This document shows, in pieces, positions 17,812 through 26,823 of a DNA stretch of 64,000 bases. This DNA is from Eximiradius sp. (lineage in GTDB: Bacteria > Bacteroidota > Ignavibacteria > Kapaibacteriales > UBA2268). The DNA lies in NCBI GenBank assembly GCA_937127445.1, contig CAKZLY010000015.1, forward strand, positions 231,766 through 295,765. The letters run 5' to 3'. The position numbers and the translations under genes were made by a program. The notes below the pieces were generated by a model, which saw only the letters and a program-made list of their open reading frames with translations, did no database searches and was not told the origin of the DNA. Numbering within the stretch: the first letter of the stretch is position 1; each line of letters starts with the position of its first letter.

Positions 17812-18624
17812 ATGAAAAAAAGCACAAACATAATAATATGGATTTTATCATTTGTAATTATGATAGCAAGCGCGATATACCAGAGAATGACAGGCCCAAC
17901 TTATCCGATGAGGGGAAAAACTGAAATCAATGGAAAAGAGATAAAATTCAAGCTACCACGCAGTCACGACGGAAGCGGCAGTGAATTGGTTAAAATTGAA
18001 GTGCCGGATGAAGCAATTAGTGGGCAAATGACTTTGAAACGTTATAAAAGCTATGATGAATGGACAACACAAGCAATGAAACGCGATGGGAAGTTTTTGC
18101 TTGGAGATATTCCAGAGCAACCGCCTGCAGGCAAAGTTATCTATTATGTTGATTTGATTACAGAAAATGGCGAAAAAATAAGGTTGAACGATGAACCGGC
18201 AATAATCAGATTCAAAGGAGTTGTCCCGAAGTGGTTGTTAATTCCCCACGTAATTTTTATGTTCTTTGCAATGGTGCTGTCAGTTAAAACTGGGTTGCAC
18301 ACTGCTTTCGGTGGAGGCAATTTATATAAGTACGCACTGTGGACAACTGTATTATTTTTCATAGGAGGAATGATATTAGGCCCACTGGTACAAAAATTTG
18401 CTTTTGATGCATATTGGACTGGTTGGCCCTTCGGGCACGATTTAACGGACAATAAAACGTTGGTTGCATTAATTTTCTGGGTTATTGCATTATTCAAGCT
18501 ACGGAAAAATCCAGATAATAAAACTTGGCCAATTATTGCTGCAATCGTAATGCTTGCTGTATATCTTATACCGCATAGCGTTTTGGGTTCTGAAATTGAT
18601 TACACAAAAACCCAAAATCCATAG
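17812..18624 (+). CDS. Integral membrane protein of unknown function
   Basis: The 270-residue protein has one N-terminal membrane segment (about 7-25), then about 110 residues that should be outside the cytosol and beta-rich, resembling an immunoglobulin-like domain (KIEVPDEAISGQMTLKRY, GKVIYYVDLITENG). Four further membrane segments follow from about residue 140 to 260. Conserved-looking polar residues lie between them: VKTGLHTAFGGG and FDAYWTGWPFGHDLTDNKT. A His-rich membrane pattern of this sort could bind heme or metal, but this is not shown. It sits between the protease and a flavin reductase in one operon. The family is not recognised. Confidence 0.75.
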   Translation: MKKSTNIIIWILSFVIMIASAIYQRMTGPTYPMRGKTEINGKEIKFKLPRSHDGSGSELVKIEVPDEAISGQMTLKRYKSYDEWTTQAMKRDGKFLLGDIPEQPPAGKVIYYVDLITENGEKIRLNDEPAIIRFKGVVPKWLLIPHVIFMFFAMVLSVKTGLHTAFGGGNLYKYALWTTVLFFIGGMILGPLVQKFAFDAYWTGWPFGHDLTDNKTLVALIFWVIALFKLRKNPDNKTWPIIAAIVMLAVYLIPHSVLGSEIDYTKTQNP

Positions 18625-18635
18625 GAGGAAATAAA

Positions 18636-19199
18636 ATGAAGAAATCAATTGGACCGAAAACACTAATTTATCCAAACCCTGTTTTGCTTGTAGGGAGTTA
18701 CGACGAGCAAAATGTTCCAAATCTTATGGCTGTATCCTGGGGAAGTATTTGTTGCAGTGACCCGCCTTGTGTTGCAGTTTCTATAAGAAAAGCAAGATAT
18801 ACATATAACAACATAATGCAGCGAAAGGCGTTTACAGTGTGTATTCCATCGGAAAAGCACGTCAATGTTGCTGACTATTGTGGTATATATTCAGGTAAGC
18901 AAGAGAATAAGTTTGCAAGAAATAATCTAACGGAAGTTAAATCAAGTGTAGTAGATGCACCTTTTGCTGATGAATTCCCAGTAGTGCTGCATTGCAAGCT
19001 TCGAGAAATAAATGATTTAGGCGTACATACGCAGTTTATTGGTGAAATATTGGATGTTACAGTTGATGAAGAAATTTTGAATGAAAAAGGCACCCCAAAT
19101 ATTGAAAAAGTGCTACCAATAATTTATGATTATGGAACAAAAACATATTACGGTATAGGACAAAAATTGATTGATAGTTTTACTAACATTAAAAGATAG
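18636..19199 (+). CDS. Flavin reductase-like FMN-binding protein
   Basis: This 187-residue protein matches the flavin reductase/flavoredoxin family: a split-barrel FMN fold with VLLVGSYDEQNVPNLMAVSWGSICCSDPP near the start, then SIRKARYTYNNI and FTVCIPSEKHV. It binds FMN and passes electrons to other proteins or oxygen in the cytosol. The GTPNIEKVLPIIYDYGTKTYYGIGQ ending is usual for the family. The start has a strong TAGGAGGA ribosome site, 11 bases after the preceding gene. It probably works with the neighbouring dehydrogenase in redox metabolism, though the substrate is unknown. Confidence 0.88.
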   Translation: MKKSIGPKTLIYPNPVLLVGSYDEQNVPNLMAVSWGSICCSDPPCVAVSIRKARYTYNNIMQRKAFTVCIPSEKHVNVADYCGIYSGKQENKFARNNLTEVKSSVVDAPFADEFPVVLHCKLREINDLGVHTQFIGEILDVTVDEEILNEKGTPNIEKVLPIIYDYGTKTYYGIGQKLIDSFTNIKR

Positions 19200-19207
19200 G
19201 AGACAAT

Positions 19208-20347
19208 ATGCAGAACTTTGTTTTTCATAATCCGACGAAACTAATTTTCGGCGAGAACACAATTGAAATAATTGGGAAAGAAATATCAAAGAATAGTATT
19301 AAAAGAGTTCTTTTGCTTTATGGAGGAGGTTCGATAAAGAAAAATGGCGTATACGACGCAGTTGTAAAATCACTCAAAGAGAATCATATTGAGTTTGTTG
19401 AGCATTCAGGGGTTGTCCCAAATCCAGTGCTTTCACACGCAAATGAAGGAATTAGCTTATGCAAAAGGAATAATTTAGAAGCAATATTGGCTGTTGGCGG
19501 TGGATCAGTAATAGATGAAGCAAAATCTATTGCAGCAGGCTATTATCTTAATAATTTGTGGGACGCATTCGAAAGAAAAGCGGAGATCAAAGACGCTTTG
19601 CCAATTTTTACAATACTTACAATTTCAGGGACTGGTTCAGAAATGAATCCGTTCGCTGTTCTGACAAATGAGTTGGATAAAAAGAAGTGGAATATTGGTG
19701 CTGCTTGTCTTTACCCGAAAGTAACAATAATAGACCCCAGAATTCAGATGAGCTTGCCATGGTCTCAAACTGTTAATGGCGGGATCGATGCAATTAGCCA
19801 TATTCTTGAATATTACTTTAATTCGACTGTTCAGGAAGTTTCTATTTCTGTTTCTGAAGCGTTGATAAAAACGATTGTATTATGTTTGGACAAATTACAG
19901 GTTAATCAAAATAATTATCCAGCAAGAGCAAATTTGGCGTGGGCAGCAACTTTGGCATTGAATGGATTTGTTGGAGCATCTACTCTTGGTGAATGGACAG
20001 CACATAGAATAGAACACGGGATAAGTGCAATTTATCCGGAAATTGCTCACGGTGCGGGACTCGCTGTGGTCTTCCCTGCCTGGATTTCTTACACAAAAAA
20101 CACAAATCCATCACAATACGAGCGCTTCGCAAAAAATGTGTGGAACTGCTACTCGCTTGATGAGGCTTTAGTTGCGATGAAATCGAAATACAGTTCTTGG
20201 GGAGCTCCAGTTTCATTAAGAGATTTAAACATTCCCAAAGAAAAAATTGGTGAGATTGCCCATAATGCATCACGGCTTGGAGTGGTTGGGAATTTGCTTC
20301 CACTAACGGAAAAAGAAATGGCAGAGATTTTGGATCTGGCGTATTAG
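19208..20347 (+). CDS. Iron-containing alcohol dehydrogenase
   Basis: The 379-residue enzyme belongs to the type III (Fe-ADH) family, close to the butanol dehydrogenase BdhA/YqhD group. NAD(P)-binding AVGGGSVIDEAKSIAAG lies near residues 95-112. The metal ligands come from GGIDAISHILEYY (Asp and His), RIEHGISAIYPEIAHGAG (two His). Such enzymes reduce aldehydes to alcohols, often with NADPH. It is the last gene of the operon starting at 16195 and is followed by a good terminator. The natural substrate cannot be read from the sequence. Confidence 0.9.
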   Translation: MQNFVFHNPTKLIFGENTIEIIGKEISKNSIKRVLLLYGGGSIKKNGVYDAVVKSLKENHIEFVEHSGVVPNPVLSHANEGISLCKRNNLEAILAVGGGSVIDEAKSIAAGYYLNNLWDAFERKAEIKDALPIFTILTISGTGSEMNPFAVLTNELDKKKWNIGAACLYPKVTIIDPRIQMSLPWSQTVNGGIDAISHILEYYFNSTVQEVSISVSEALIKTIVLCLDKLQVNQNNYPARANLAWAATLALNGFVGASTLGEWTAHRIEHGISAIYPEIAHGAGLAVVFPAWISYTKNTNPSQYERFAKNVWNCYSLDEALVAMKSKYSSWGAPVSLRDLNIPKEKIGEIAHNASRLGVVGNLLPLTEKEMAEILDLAY

Positions 20348-20373
20348 TATTGAGTAAAGTGGAAAAACATTCG

Positions 20374-20405
20374 TGGGTAGGGTTTGAATACCTTACCCAT
20401 TTTTC
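20374..20405 (+). terminator. Terminator after the alcohol dehydrogenase operon
   Basis: TGGGTAGGG (20374-20382) pairs with CCTTACCCA (20391-20399) with one G-T pair, followed directly by a run of T. Confidence 0.8.
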
Positions 20406-20526
20406 TAAAATAATTGCTGAATTGAGAATAATAAATAAAGAAACTTACTGAGAATAAGTTCAATTAGAGGAACACATATAAAAAACTATTTACTGCTGTG
20501 ATAATAAAAAAAGTAAAATGAAGTTG

Positions 20527-20599
20527 TGGTCAGGGACGGAATCGAACCGCCGACACAAGGATTTTCAGTCCTTTGCTCTACCAACTGAGCTACCTGACC
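20527..20599 (-). tRNA. tRNA-Phe (anticodon GAA)
   Basis: On the minus strand the acceptor stem GGTCAGG pairs with CCTGACC. The D-arm (TAGCTCAGTTGGTAGAGC), an anticodon stem-loop with GAA between GGACT and AATCC, and the T-loop GTTCGATTC are all present. The length is 73 bases with discriminator A. The 3' CCA is not encoded, so it must be added by the CCA enzyme. Confidence 0.97.
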
Positions 20600-20656
20600 A
20601 AAGAGCAAATTAGAGTTACAAAAATAACTGTTTTTTTTAAATTACACAAATATTTT

Positions 20657-21352
20657 TTACATTTCGCTCAACAATTTTTTGACTTCTTCCCAGGTTCGAG
20701 CCATCAAATCGCTTTCTTCTGCACGAGTTTGAGGAATTTCTCTTATAGGTTTTCCTATTTTTACTTTTACCTGTCGAGGACGAATGCCGTTAATACCCTG
20801 ACTTAATATTTCATAAGTTCCTTTAATAGCGACTGGGACAATAGGTTTGTGGCTTTTTGCAGCGATAATGAAAGCACCCCGTTTTGGTTCGGATAGGTTA
20901 CCGTTTTTGGTACGTGTCCCTTCTGGGAAAACAAGGACGGAAGAACCTTTCTGAACACTTTTAATTGCAAGTTCCATACTGTTCATAGATTTGCGTGGAT
21001 CTTCGCGGACAATCCCAATATATGGCGATTTTTTCAAACCATAGCCAAAAACAGGTATTTTTTCTAGTTCTTTTTTGTAAATTATTCGGAAATCATTCTC
21101 AATTGATGCTTGTAACACAGGAATATCAAACAAACTTGAATGATTTGCTACGAAAACATATGTTTCCTGTTTTTGTAAATTACCAGCACCTTCGACAATA
21201 ACTTCAATACCTGCAATTTTTAGAATTCGTCGAGCCCAACGACGTGCGCAAGCAGAGAAACCGGGTGATTTAGCAAAAGCCATATGAAGAATTACAGCAA
21301 CAGAATCAAAAAGCGTAACAAGTATAATTAGCAAAAGTCTTACGAAATACAT
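20657..21352 (-). CDS. plsC: 1-acyl-sn-glycerol-3-phosphate acyltransferase
   Basis: PlsC makes phosphatidic acid from lysophosphatidic acid at the inner membrane. The catalytic HX4D motif is in NHSSLFD and the substrate motif in FPEGTRTKNG. An N-terminal hydrophobic segment (about residues 3-27) anchors it. The ATG at 21352 is preferred; a TTG at 21367 would add five residues. Length, about 231, is normal. It is a single gene between tRNA-Phe and the divergent efflux operon. Confidence 0.92.
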   Translation of the reverse strand: MYFVRLLLIILVTLFDSVAVILHMAFAKSPGFSACARRWARRILKIAGIEVIVEGAGNLQKQETYVFVANHSSLFDIPVLQASIENDFRIIYKKELEKIPVFGYGLKKSPYIGIVREDPRKSMNSMELAIKSVQKGSSVLVFPEGTRTKNGNLSEPKRGAFIIAAKSHKPIVPVAIKGTYEILSQGINGIRPRQVKVKIGKPIREIPQTRAEESDLMARTWEEVKKLLSEM

Positions 21353-21425
21353 TATTTTCTCACACAAGTTTCATAGTGAACAAAAATAACTTATTTCAAT
21401 ATTTTTTTCAAAATTTTGAAACAAA

Positions 21426-21433
21426 TATATTTG
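21426..21433 (+). promoter_or_regulatory. Possible -7 element for the efflux operon
   Basis: TATATTTG fits TAnnTTTG and lies within the perfect palindrome ACAAATATATTTGT (21422-21435). No TTG lies 20 bases upstream, so promoter function is uncertain; the palindrome could also be an operator. Confidence 0.35.
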
Positions 21434-21481
21434 TATAACGTAATAACAAAAGAAAATATAAGAATTATAGACGGAGAAGTA

Positions 21482-22795
21482 ATGAGAAAGCTTTGGTATA
21501 TGGTATTTTTTTTATTAATAGTAACAAATATATATTCGCAGTATTCATCAAAGCAAGTGTATGGATTACGTGAAGTTCTTCAAATAGCGCTACAAAACAA
21601 TTATGATTTGAGATTGAGCAATGCCTCAGTTGAATTCTCGGAAGTCGATATGAAAAATGCTTTTGGTCAGTATTTGCCAAACATCTCGGTTAGTTCATCG
21701 TACTCGCGTCAGTTGAACAATCCGGATGAAATTCGCGATGAACTGCTCAATCAATATAATGCTCGGATAGGTGCTAATCTTGTATTATTCGATGGGTTTG
21801 GACGTGAAGCAAATTACACAAGAGCTCAAAAAACAATGCAATCTGCTGTTAAAACAGTTGATTTTCAAAAGCAGACTGTATTTCTGGATGCTTACAATGC
21901 TTATATTAATGTTGTTCGTTCATATCAAATAGTACGTGCCAGAAGAGAGAATCTTTCGCTCGGAGAAGCTGAACTTTCTCGTATTAGAGCCCGTTATGAG
22001 GCAGGAGTGCTACCCGCAACCGCTGTTTACGCGCAAGAAGCGGATTTAGGCAATCGTACACTGGAACTAATAACAGCAGAAAATGAGTTAAACATTGCAA
22101 AAGCCCAACTTCTAACAATTATGGGTATGCCACCCACAATGGATGTTGAATTTAGAATAGATGATTTGCCATCATTTTTGCCGGGAGAGGAAATCAAAGC
22201 ATTTCGCAATGAAATAGGCAACATCAATAACGCTGTTAATATTGCATTGAACAACAGATTGGACTGGAAGTCGTCGAAACTTCGGTTAGAAGCAACACAG
22301 GAAAATCTTGAAATTGCTAAATCTTATTATTATCCACAGATTTCTGCTAATTCGTATTGGTCGTGGATGAATACTTCACTAAAAGGTTTCGACAAAAGTA
22401 ATTATTATTTTGGATTGTCTTTGAGCGTTCCGATTTTTAATAATTTCAGCACTGATCTACGAGTACAATCGGGCAAGTTGGAGCTTACCCGAATTTCGGT
22501 TGAATTGCAAAAGCTCGAACAGCAAATACTTTCATCAGTTCAAATTGCATTTTTAAATTTGCAAACAGCTGAAAAACAAATAGAAATAGCCAGCAAAACC
22601 GTTCTCTCAGCACAAGAGAATTACCAAAGCACACAGGAACGCCTAAATGTCGGAGCAGCGACAACGAATGATTTAATTCAGGCGAATACACAGCTTATTT
22701 CATCCCAAATTAACCAAATCAATGCCATATATAATTATATAAAGGCACGAAATGATTTGAAATATTCCATTGGCACGCTTAGTTTTGAACAATAA
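21482..22795 (+). CDS. TolC-family outer-membrane efflux protein
   Basis: The protein, about 437 residues from the ATG at 21482, has a signal peptide ending near IYSQ. Two copies of the outer-membrane efflux repeat follow, each with a long helical hairpin (for example AELSRIRARYEAGVLPATAVYAQEADL and NYQSTQERLNVGAATTNDLIQANTQL). TolC proteins trimerise into a channel-tunnel through the outer membrane. The start was chosen because GGAG lies 5 bases before it; an upstream TTG at 21416 has no such signal. It heads an operon with an RDD protein, a MacA-like adaptor and a MacB-like ABC transporter. Confidence 0.93.
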   Translation: MRKLWYMVFFLLIVTNIYSQYSSKQVYGLREVLQIALQNNYDLRLSNASVEFSEVDMKNAFGQYLPNISVSSSYSRQLNNPDEIRDELLNQYNARIGANLVLFDGFGREANYTRAQKTMQSAVKTVDFQKQTVFLDAYNAYINVVRSYQIVRARRENLSLGEAELSRIRARYEAGVLPATAVYAQEADLGNRTLELITAENELNIAKAQLLTIMGMPPTMDVEFRIDDLPSFLPGEEIKAFRNEIGNINNAVNIALNNRLDWKSSKLRLEATQENLEIAKSYYYPQISANSYWSWMNTSLKGFDKSNYYFGLSLSVPIFNNFSTDLRVQSGKLELTRISVELQKLEQQILSSVQIAFLNLQTAEKQIEIASKTVLSAQENYQSTQERLNVGAATTNDLIQANTQLISSQINQINAIYNYIKARNDLKYSIGTLSFEQ

Positions 22796-22807
22796 ATAGG
22801 AGGTATT

Positions 22808-23461
22808 ATGAACGAGCATAACGATTTTCAACAAGAAATGCAAGACAAATACAGAAATTTAGTCCCTGATTATTCACAGCCGCCCAGCCCCGTTGATTTT
22901 CGGATTGGTTTTGGGCGCCGATTAGGTGCATATATGATTGATTTTGTAATTTATACGTTCTTGCTTGTTCTTGCAATGAGTTTTTTTGGGATACTTGATG
23001 ATTTTGCATCATTGATGACAATGGGGCAAGACTTTGGAAGCAACCATGAAGAATTACAAATTTTTATGAAAGATTTATATGCTCGGTTTTATCCGTTGGT
23101 ACTTGTAATTGCGTTTGCATATTACTCAATGGAGATATTTTTTGCACAAACAGTAGGTAAAATGGTACTAGGCATAAAAATAGCAAATTCGGATCGCACA
23201 CAAGCAAGTCTAGGAACGCTTATAAAAAGATTTGTAGCGAAGTATTTTAACTACTTTTTGCTATTGTTGTATATTTTAACAAACGTTGAAATATTCTCGA
23301 CTTTGCAATCAATATTTGGCATAGTAATTTTTATTGGTTTTTTTCTTGTACTTTCAGAATCTAAGATGGCGTTACACGACCGCATTGCAAAAACAGCAGT
23401 ATTTTTTAAAGATGAGATTTTACTGGATGAAATTAAAGAAGAAAATAGTATTAATATATAA
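22808..23461 (+). CDS. RDD-family membrane protein
   Basis: The 217-residue protein has the RDD signature: an Arg-containing FGRRLGAYMIDFVIYTFLL segment, with the first membrane helix near residues 42-62. A second helix lies near 100-120 with the GKMVLGIKI motif, and a third pair lies near 145-190 before the conserved Asp in ALHDRIAKTAV. The RDD family is of uncertain function; some members act in ion transport or membrane stress. It has the strong ribosome site AGGAGGT and sits inside the efflux operon between the tolC-like and macA-like genes, which is unusual. Confidence 0.85.
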   Translation: MNEHNDFQQEMQDKYRNLVPDYSQPPSPVDFRIGFGRRLGAYMIDFVIYTFLLVLAMSFFGILDDFASLMTMGQDFGSNHEELQIFMKDLYARFYPLVLVIAFAYYSMEIFFAQTVGKMVLGIKIANSDRTQASLGTLIKRFVAKYFNYFLLLLYILTNVEIFSTLQSIFGIVIFIGFFLVLSESKMALHDRIAKTAVFFKDEILLDEIKEENSINI

Positions 23462-23473
23462 TTGGGAAGATCA

Positions 23474-24751
23474 ATGGCAAAGCGAAAGAACAACAAAAAA
23501 GGTATTATTATTGGAATAACAATTGCTATTCTGGCAATAGTGGGAATAGTATTAGTTATTTTTGGACGTGGTGAGCAAGCAATTGCAGTTACGGTAGAAG
23601 AAGTAAGTAAAAGAACAATAACACAAACAGTTTCGGCGGTGGGAAAAATCCAACCTGAAACCGAAGTCAAAATTTCCTCGCAGACATCAGGAGAAGTTAT
23701 TTTCCTTGGAGTTAAGGAAGGCGAAACAGTTAAAGCACGTCAGTTGCTTGCACGTATTAATCCCGATATTGTCGAAACTCAGCTTGAGCAAGTAAAAGCA
23801 AGTGTCGAAGCTGCAAAAATCGATATTGACGCACGTGTTTCCGAGAAAGAAAGAGCAACAAATGATTTCTACCGTGCGAAAGAATTGTTCGATAAGAAGT
23901 ATATTTCGAAACAGGAATTTGATAATTACAAAGCATCGTATGATTTAGCTATGAGTTCGTATAGATCTGCGATGGCTCGCTACGAACAAGCAAAAGCGAC
24001 ATTGCGACAGTATGAAAGGTCTTTGGCTCGCACCTCAATATACTCACCTATTGACGGCGTTGTTACTTCGCTTTCAGTTGAGCTTGGTGAAAAAGTGGTC
24101 GGAACAGAAATGATGATGGGGACGGAGATGATGCGAATAGCAGACCTGAATGTAATGAATGCCGTTGTTGATGTTGACGAGAACGATATTGTGTATGTAA
24201 AGCTTGGAGATACTGCCTATGTTGAGCTGGATGCAATACCTGATAGAAAATTTAAAGGAGTAGTACTTGAAATTAGTCATTCTGCTAAAGTATCGAGTGT
24301 AGGTACACAAAACGAAGTAACTAACTTTGAGGTTAAGATACGACTATTGGAGCGAGACACACGTTTTCGTCCAGGTATGAGCTGCAATGTGGAAATTCAA
24401 ACAGAAACACGTCAAAACGTTCTTTCTGTTCCTTTGCAATCAGTAACCATAAGAGATTTAGGAATGAATTCGTTTAATGAGAACGAAACTGGACCTGATG
24501 AAAAACCAACACAAAGCAAATCTCGTCCTCAACAAATTGTATTTACACTCGAAGGCAACAAAGCAAAAATGCGAAAAGTTGAAACAGGCATAAGCGATAA
24601 AGGTTATATAGAAATTATTTCTGGGTTATCATTAGGCGAAAAAGTTATTTCTGGAAGTTATCAGGCAGTAAGTAAATTACTAACAGACGGGACAAAAGTA
24701 AAAGTAGATTCATTATTTGGAAAAGGACCTAAAAAATCTGGGAAAAAATAA
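23474..24751 (+). CDS. Periplasmic adaptor of ABC efflux pump (MacA/HlyD-like)
   Basis: The protein, about 425 residues, starts with a short basic tail and a single inner-membrane anchor (about residues 8-30). The split lipoyl domain follows ([20 protein letters not shown] and [12 protein letters not shown]) around a helical hairpin of about residues 95-185. Beta-barrel and membrane-proximal domains come after (VRDLGM region, then [16 protein letters not shown]). The ATG at 23474 fits the anchor better than the TTG at 23462. It links the MacB-like transporter to the TolC channel. Stop and the next start overlap by one base. Confidence 0.92.
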   Translation: MAKRKNNKKGIIIGITIAILAIVGIVLVIFGRGEQAIAVTVEEVSKRTITQTVSAVGKIQPETEVKISSQTSGEVIFLGVKEGETVKARQLLARINPDIVETQLEQVKASVEAAKIDIDARVSEKERATNDFYRAKELFDKKYISKQEFDNYKASYDLAMSSYRSAMARYEQAKATLRQYERSLARTSIYSPIDGVVTSLSVELGEKVVGTEMMMGTEMMRIADLNVMNAVVDVDENDIVYVKLGDTAYVELDAIPDRKFKGVVLEISHSAKVSSVGTQNEVTNFEVKIRLLERDTRFRPGMSCNVEIQTETRQNVLSVPLQSVTIRDLGMNSFNENETGPDEKPTQSKSRPQQIVFTLEGNKAKMRKVETGISDKGYIEIISGLSLGEKVISGSYQAVSKLLTDGTKVKVDSLFGKGPKKSGKK

Positions 24752-25461
24752 TGAAGGAAAATGATTTGCTCATAGAGATAGAACACATTTCAAAAGTATA
24801 TGAAATAGGAGTAGAAAAAGTATTTGCTCTGAGAGATGTTTCACTACGTATTCATCGCAATGAATATGTAGCTATAATGGGACCATCAGGTAGTGGAAAA
24901 TCCACTTTGATGAATATTATTGGATGCTTGGACACTCCTACTTCGGGCAAATATATTTTTGAAGGCGTAGATGTAAGTTCGCTTACAGATAATGAACTTG
25001 CAGAAATCCGTAATAGAAAAATAGGATTTGTTTTTCAAACATTTAATTTGCTTGCACGAGCAACAGCTTTAAAGAATGTTGAATTGCCACTCATATATGC
25101 TGGGATAAGCAAAAATGAACGCATTGAACGTGCAAAGAAGGCACTTTCCGACGTTGGGCTTGAGGACCGAATGAGCCACAAGCCAAACGAACTATCCGGT
25201 GGACAACGTCAAAGAGTAGCAATAGCTCGAGCTTTAATTACAAATCCATCAATAATACTTGCGGATGAACCTACGGGAAATTTAGATACAAAGACAGGCG
25301 AAGACATTATGAGGCTGTTTGCTGATCTCTGGAAATCAGGCAACACAATAATTCTGGTTACTCACGAAGAAGACATTGCACGACACGCACATAGAATAAT
25401 ACGAATTCGTGATGGACTAATCGAAAAGGAAGTACAAAATCCAAATCCGATTTATCTATAA
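24751..25461 (+). CDS. ABC transporter ATP-binding protein (MacB/LolD type)
   Basis: The 236-residue ATPase has Walker [10 protein letters not shown], the signature [15 protein letters not shown], Walker [13 protein letters not shown] and the switch His in LVTHEEDIA. The [11 protein letters not shown] sequence is typical of the MacB/LolD/FtsE group that pairs with FtsX-like permeases. It powers the permease encoded next to it; in MacB the two are one polypeptide, whereas here they are separate genes. It overlaps the adaptor gene by one base. Confidence 0.94.
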   Translation: MKENDLLIEIEHISKVYEIGVEKVFALRDVSLRIHRNEYVAIMGPSGSGKSTLMNIIGCLDTPTSGKYIFEGVDVSSLTDNELAEIRNRKIGFVFQTFNLLARATALKNVELPLIYAGISKNERIERAKKALSDVGLEDRMSHKPNELSGGQRQRVAIARALITNPSIILADEPTGNLDTKTGEDIMRLFADLWKSGNTIILVTHEEDIARHAHRIIRIRDGLIEKEVQNPNPIYL

Positions 25462-25475
25462 TTGATGAGAATATT

Positions 25476-26729
25476 ATGTTACTGCTCGAAATAAAAGAAT
25501 CTATAAAAATCGCATTTGAATCTATGAAGGCGACGAAGCTTCGTTCGGGACTTGCATCGCTTGGTGTAGTAATTGGAATTTCTTTTGTAATAATAATGGG
25601 TTGGATATTAGCCGGACTGGACAAAGCAGTAGAAGACACCTTTAATATTATTGGGAAAGATATGCTGTATGTTGATAAATGGGATTGGGCAGGCGGAAAA
25701 AACTGGAAAGAAGTGCAAGCGCGTAAAAATATCACTTACGAGCAAGCATTACGCTTCAAAGAACTAATTCGCTCAGCAGAAGTAGTTGTTCCCAATGCTC
25801 GATATTGGGGCGGACAGGTGAAATATGAAGGTGAAATATACTCTGGGATATCAATAGAAGGCGTTACTTATGAATATGCACGAACTCCTATGGGGAATAT
25901 TGAACGTGGCAGATTCTTCAGCGAGTTCGAAGATAGAAACGGCGAGAATGTATGTGTAATTGGTTCCATACCTGCAGCTCGTATTTTCCCAGATAGCAAT
26001 GGAATAGGCAAAACAATCAAAATTAACGGAAGAAACTTTCTAATAGTTGGTCAAATTACAAAGCAAGGCACAATGATGTTAGATTTTGTTGATAATATTA
26101 TTTATATACCAATGAAAAGTTTCTTCTCTACATTTGGATATACAAATAGAAGTTTTACAATTTGTGTAAAAGCCGGCAGTATCAATGCGATGGATGAAGT
26201 TCGAACCGAAACCGAAGGAGTAATGAGAACAGTCAGGAATATTCTACCGGGAAAGGAAAACGACTTTTCGATAAACGAAAGTCAGGCGTTCGAAAAATCG
26301 TTTACAACAATAAGAGCAGCAGTTTGGGGTATTGGGATTGGAATGACTTTTCTATCGTTTTTAGTAGGTATGATTGGGATAATGAACATAATGTTTGTTT
26401 CGGTAACCGAGCGAACAAAAGAAATAGGGATACGCAAAGCAGTTGGGGCAAAGAAACGCTCTATATTGTTTCAGTTTCTTGTAGAGGCAGCAGTTTTGTG
26501 TATGATTGGTGCAATAACATCATTCATATTTTGTTCCGTATTAGTATATTTTGTAGCAACATATTTACCGTTATGGAACGAAAGTTTCAACTTCCTATCG
26601 CCAATAATACCGCTTAATTTGTTAATCATAGCAACGATTGTATCAATAATTGTTGGAGTGTTAGCTGGACTTATTCCAGCAATGCGGGCGGCTAATTTAG
26701 ACCCAATAGAAGCGTTAAGGTATGAGTAG
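25476..26729 (+). CDS. ABC transporter permease (MacB/FtsX type)
   Basis: The 417-residue protein has one N-terminal membrane helix (about 22-47), a large periplasmic MacB-type domain (about 50-285), and three C-terminal helices forming the FtsX domain. The conserved FVSVTERTKEIGIRKAVGAKKRSI loop, which contacts the ATPase, lies after the second helix. The C-terminus AANLDPIEALRYE is a hallmark of this family. With the ATPase, adaptor and TolC-like channel it forms a complete tripartite mechanotransmission efflux pump for drugs, peptides or siderophores. Substrate unknown. Confidence 0.94.
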   Translation: MLLLEIKESIKIAFESMKATKLRSGLASLGVVIGISFVIIMGWILAGLDKAVEDTFNIIGKDMLYVDKWDWAGGKNWKEVQARKNITYEQALRFKELIRSAEVVVPNARYWGGQVKYEGEIYSGISIEGVTYEYARTPMGNIERGRFFSEFEDRNGENVCVIGSIPAARIFPDSNGIGKTIKINGRNFLIVGQITKQGTMMLDFVDNIIYIPMKSFFSTFGYTNRSFTICVKAGSINAMDEVRTETEGVMRTVRNILPGKENDFSINESQAFEKSFTTIRAAVWGIGIGMTFLSFLVGMIGIMNIMFVSVTERTKEIGIRKAVGAKKRSILFQFLVEAAVLCMIGAITSFIFCSVLVYFVATYLPLWNESFNFLSPIIPLNLLIIATIVSIIVGVLAGLIPAMRAANLDPIEALRYE

Positions 26730-26772
26730 CTTTGATTAGTAGTGATAATTAAGATTGTATTTTAATAAAACG

Positions 26773-26804
26773 AAAAGAGGCTGATAAATGGACAGCCTCT
26801 TTTT
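26773..26804. terminator. Bidirectional terminator between efflux operon and lpxA
   Basis: AAAAGAGGCTG (26773-26783) pairs with CAGCCTCTTTT (26793-26803) around a 9-base loop, flanked by A- and T-runs. The stem is the same as that at 14632-14666. Confidence 0.9.
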
Positions 26805-26823
26805 GTATAAATAAGTATACTCA

